A stretch of 7,549 nt of DNA from assembly GCA_039815505.1 (NCBI GenBank), contig JBCBZE010000167.1, positions 1 to 7,549 on the forward strand, written 5' to 3'. The stretch's first letter is position 1, and every line of letters begins with the position of its first letter. The notes under the pieces are model-generated. The model was not told the DNA's origin, searched no databases, and saw nothing but the letters and a program-made list of their open reading frames with translations. Shown here one piece after another: positions 4,607 through 7,549 of the stretch. The position numbers and the translations under genes are program-made. The stretch comes from CANLWN01 sp039815505 (GTDB lineage Bacteria; Bacteroidota; Bacteroidia; Flavobacteriales; Flavobacteriaceae).

Positions 4607-7549
4607 TTAGTTCAATTTATAATGCACCTCTTTTTCTTCCAAGACATGTAATAATTCACTGGATATTTGGACCTTTTGTTTTCTGCTGGATAAATTGACC
4701 TTGATTTCTTCCTCCATCTCGTAGATCACAAAATTCAACGGATGGTCTCCTTTATGGGAAACCAGCGTATCCTTTAATTCTTGAATGTTCTCTTCCTTTA
4801 ACCGATCTATATCCAATTTGATGGTCAACTTTTTGGCATAGGTATCCATGACATCCTGAAGCAGCATAAAACTATTATACTGCATACGCGGGTCTCCTTT
4901 TTTACCGGTATCCCTATTCACCCAACCCTCACGCACAAATACCTTTACATATACAAAGGAATTGATCATTAAAAAATGGCGATGTTTTAAATACTCTTCT
5001 CCAAAAATTCGAAATTCATAGGAATCCGTATAATCCTCCATGGTAAATAACGCCCATCCTTTACCGTTTTTGGAAACCCGATGTTGCACATCTGTTATAA
5101 TTCCGGCAAAGGAAAGCTCCCTATTTACATACGCTTCCAAATTGGTGAAAAAAGAAACATTGGCATTACAGAATGTGTTAATTTCCGTTTTAAAATCATC
5201 CAGAGGGTGTCCGGATATATAGATTCCCACAACTTCCTTTTCCCTTCTCAACTTTTCCATGGTTCCCCATTCCATACAGGGGGGTACAACAGGTTCCGCG
5301 ATCTGAACCTCACTGGCATCGCCAAAAAGACTTACTTGGGAGGAATTTTCATTCTCTTGGTATTTGGCACCATATTTAATGACCTTTTCCAAAAAGGTTA
5401 TCCCATCACCATCGTCATGGAAATACTGGGCCCTGTGTGTTCCTCCAAAAGAGTCGAACCCACCGGCCAAGGCCAGGTTTTCAAAAGCCTTTTTATTGGC
5501 CGCCCTTAGATCCAAACGCTTGGCCATATCAAAAACAGATTTATAAGGCCCATCGGTTTTACGCAGGTCCACAATGGTCTCCACTGCAGATCTACCAACG
5601 CCTTTTATAGCGCCCATACCAAAACGTACGGCATTGTCCTTGTTCACAGCAAACTTGTAATAGGATTCATTGACGTCAGGGCCCAAAACCTCCAGTTCCA
5701 TCCGTTTACATTCTTCCATGAAAAAGGTGACCTGCTTAATATCGTTCATATTGTTAGACAGCACCGCCGCCATGTATTCCGCAGGATAATGCGCCTTTAA
5801 ATAGGCGGTTTGGTAGGCAATGTAGGCGTAGCAGGTAGAATGGCTCTTGTTAAAGGCATAGGAGGCAAAAGCTTCCCAATCTTTCCAGATCTTTTCCAAA
5901 GTTTCCTTTGGATGTCCATTGGCTTCTCCTCCTTCCAGGAACTTCGGTTTCATTTTTTGCAGTACCGCAAAAATCTTTTTCCCCATGGCTTTCCGCAATA
6001 CATCCGCCTCACCTTTTGTAAAACCGGCCAGTTTTTGGGACAATAGCATTACCTGCTCCTGATATACGGTAATACCATAGGTCTCCTTGAGGTATTCCTC
6101 CATCTGCGGCAGGTCATATGTAATTTCTTCCCTACCGTGTTTTCTAGCAATGAAACTGGGAATATATTCCATGGGACCGGGACGATAAAGGGCGTTCATG
6201 GCAATGAGGTCATCGAACACAGAAGGCTTTAGATCTTTAAGGTGCTTTTGCATTCCTACGGATTCGTATTGAAAGATGCCTACCGTGTCACCCCTTTGAA
6301 AAAGCTCATAGGTCTTGGTATCGTCCAAAGGGAAATCATCCGGCACCAATTCAATGCCATGCTTTGCCTTTACGATTTTTACCGTATCCTTGATCAAGGT
6401 CAAGGTTTTTAGTCCCAAGAAATCCATTTTTAGCAGACCCGCGTTTTCCACTACGGAGTTATCGAACTGGGTTACATAAAGATCGGAGTCTTTTGCGGTG
6501 GCCACCGGGACAAAATTGGTAATATCATCAGGGGTAATGATAACCCCGCAGGCATGTATCCCCGTGTTGCGCAAAGAACCCTCGAGTACCCTGGCCATTT
6601 TCAAGGTCTGCCCCTCCAAATCATCTCCTTCCGAGATATTCAATAATTGGTGGACTTTATCCAAATCGTCCGAACGAAATTTTTTCTTTAATTCGGATTC
6701 CTCAACACCAAAGATCTTTCCCAATTTAGACATCGTAGGAATCAATTTGGCAATGCGATCCGCATCGCCCAAGGGAAGATCCAGTACCCTTGCCGTATCC
6801 CGAATGGAGGATTTGGCGGCCATAGTACCATAGGTAATGATCTGGGCCACTTGGTTGGCCCCATATTTATTGATTACGTAATCCATCACCCTTCCTCTGC
6901 CCTCATCATCGAAATCTATATCGATATCTGGCATGGAAACCCTATCCGGGTTTAGAAAACGCTCAAAAAGCAAATCGTATTTTAGAGGGTCTATATTGGT
7001 AATCTTTAAGCAGTATGCCACTACGGAGCCGGCAGCGGAACCACGTCCGGGACCTACGGAAACATCCATATTTCTGGCTTCACGTATAAAATCCTCAACG
7101 ATTAGAAAGTATCCCGGATATCCGGAGTTTTCAATGGTCTTTAGCTCAAAATCGATACGCTCCTCGATCTCGGGGGTAATCTCACCATATCTTTTTTTGG
7201 CACCTTCGTAGGTAATATGACGTAAATATCCATTCTCACCTCGTTTGCCTCCGTCCATTTCATCTTCCTGGACTATAAAGCTTTCAGGGATTTCAAAATT
7301 GGGTAGTAGCACATCCCTGGCCAACTCATACGGTTCAATTTTATCTATTACCTCCTGGATATTCAGTATGGATTCAGGAATATCCTGAAACAATTCCTTC
7401 ATCTCCTGGGAGGATTTAAAATAGTATTCTTGGTTGGGCAGGCCATAACGATAGCCCCTACCCCTACCAATGGGCGTAGCTTGTTTTTCGCCGTCTTTTA
7501 CGCATAATAAGATATCATGGGCTTCGGCATCTTCCTTGGCACAATAATA
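4607..7549 (-). CDS. dnaE: DNA polymerase III alpha subunit, 5' part cut off by the window edge
   Basis: This is the replicative DNA polymerase catalytic subunit (C family). The frame stays open through the right edge, so 980 residues are visible and the Met at 7400-7402 is internal: the 49 codons before it read as DnaE, with EDAEAHDILLC and then GLPNQEYYFKSSQE. Most of the N-terminal PHP domain lies outside. In visible numbering the catalytic aspartates are Asp208 and Asp210 (PDIDIDF, beside GPGRGSAAGS) and Asp376 (KMDFLGLKTL). Other landmarks are YRPGPMEYIP (about 455-464), YAFNKSHSTCYAYIAYQTAY (about 564-583), a helix-hairpin-helix near 642-660 and an OB fold near 811-855. QVSLF at 738-742 (bases 5324-5338) fits the internal beta-clamp binding motif. 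No exonuclease motifs appear in the visible part. The gene is intact to its stop, and a cytochrome gene follows after eight bases. Its promoter is outside the window. Confidence 0.98.
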   Translation of the reverse strand, partial: YYCAKEDAEAHDILLCVKDGEKQATPIGRGRGYRYGLPNQEYYFKSSQEMKELFQDIPESILNIQEVIDKIEPYELARDVLLPNFEIPESFIVQEDEMDGGKRGENGYLRHITYEGAKKRYGEITPEIEERIDFELKTIENSGYPGYFLIVEDFIREARNMDVSVGPGRGSAAGSVVAYCLKITNIDPLKYDLLFERFLNPDRVSMPDIDIDFDDEGRGRVMDYVINKYGANQVAQIITYGTMAAKSSIRDTARVLDLPLGDADRIAKLIPTMSKLGKIFGVEESELKKKFRSDDLDKVHQLLNISEGDDLEGQTLKMARVLEGSLRNTGIHACGVIITPDDITNFVPVATAKDSDLYVTQFDNSVVENAGLLKMDFLGLKTLTLIKDTVKIVKAKHGIELVPDDFPLDDTKTYELFQRGDTVGIFQYESVGMQKHLKDLKPSVFDDLIAMNALYRPGPMEYIPSFIARKHGREEITYDLPQMEEYLKETYGITVYQEQVMLLSQKLAGFTKGEADVLRKAMGKKIFAVLQKMKPKFLEGGEANGHPKETLEKIWKDWEAFASYAFNKSHSTCYAYIAYQTAYLKAHYPAEYMAAVLSNNMNDIKQVTFFMEECKRMELEVLGPDVNESYYKFAVNKDNAVRFGMGAIKGVGRSAVETIVDLRKTDGPYKSVFDMAKRLDLRAANKKAFENLALAGGFDSFGGTHRAQYFHDDGDGITFLEKVIKYGAKYQENENSSQVSLFGDASEVQIAEPVVPPCMEWGTMEKLRREKEVVGIYISGHPLDDFKTEINTFCNANVSFFTNLEAYVNRELSFAGIITDVQHRVSKNGKGWALFTMEDYTDSYEFRIFGEEYLKHRHFLMINSFVYVKVFVREGWVNRDTGKKGDPRMQYNSFMLLQDVMDTYAKKLTIKLDIDRLKEENIQELKDTLVSHKGDHPLNFVIYEMEEEIKVNLSSRKQKVQISSELLHVLEEKEVHYKLN

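Noticed and set aside
5081..5509. 142-codon plus-strand open frame
   Set aside because: It lies wholly antisense to conserved DnaE coding sequence, and its translation shows no recognisable domain. It is a shadow of the real gene.
4607..7402. Taking the Met at 7402 as the true start of dnaE
   Set aside because: The 49 codons upstream, up to the window edge, are open and carry typical DnaE sequence, and the PHP domain would otherwise be missing. The gene is cut by the window rather than truncated.

Overview
The window reads as ordinary chromosomal DNA of a Bacteroidota bacterium, most likely a marine-type member of Flavobacteriia. The evidence is a low to moderate G+C content (about 40% by eye), starts without clear Shine-Dalgarno sequences, a Bacteroidota-type -7 promoter element (TAnnTTTG) ahead of trxA, a TPR-containing HisKA_2 sensor kinase, and the grouping of dnaE, trxA and a DUF58 gene. 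Genus cannot be fixed from the sequence alone.

All five genes lie on the minus strand, so transcription runs from the right edge to the left. At the right, dnaE (replicative DNA polymerase III alpha subunit) enters without its N-terminus and ends at 4607. Eight bases later a seven-heme c-type cytochrome begins (3384-4598), and the two appear to be co-transcribed. After a 113-base gap with a good -7 element comes trxA (2953-3270), a cytoplasmic thioredoxin with an intact WCGPC site. A strong intrinsic terminator (about 2887-2929) separates trxA from a compact DUF58/vWA-like gene (1944-2873), which has its own weaker AT-rich terminator. A 215-base gap holds an inverted repeat and a weak promoter candidate. 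Then follows a TPR sensor histidine kinase (1-1728) that starts on TTG and runs off the left edge before its ATPase domain.

The genes do not form one pathway. The window joins a replication gene, a periplasmic redox protein of unknown substrate, a general cytoplasmic reductant, a DUF58 protein of unknown job and a sensor kinase. There is no stretch over 300 bases without a gene. I see no tRNA, rRNA, CRISPR array, insertion sequence or phage gene. I do not find a convincing new biological system. The points most worth a second look are the heptaheme cytochrome directly behind dnaE, the terminator dividing trxA from DUF58, and the TTG start plus 8-T tract of the kinase gene.
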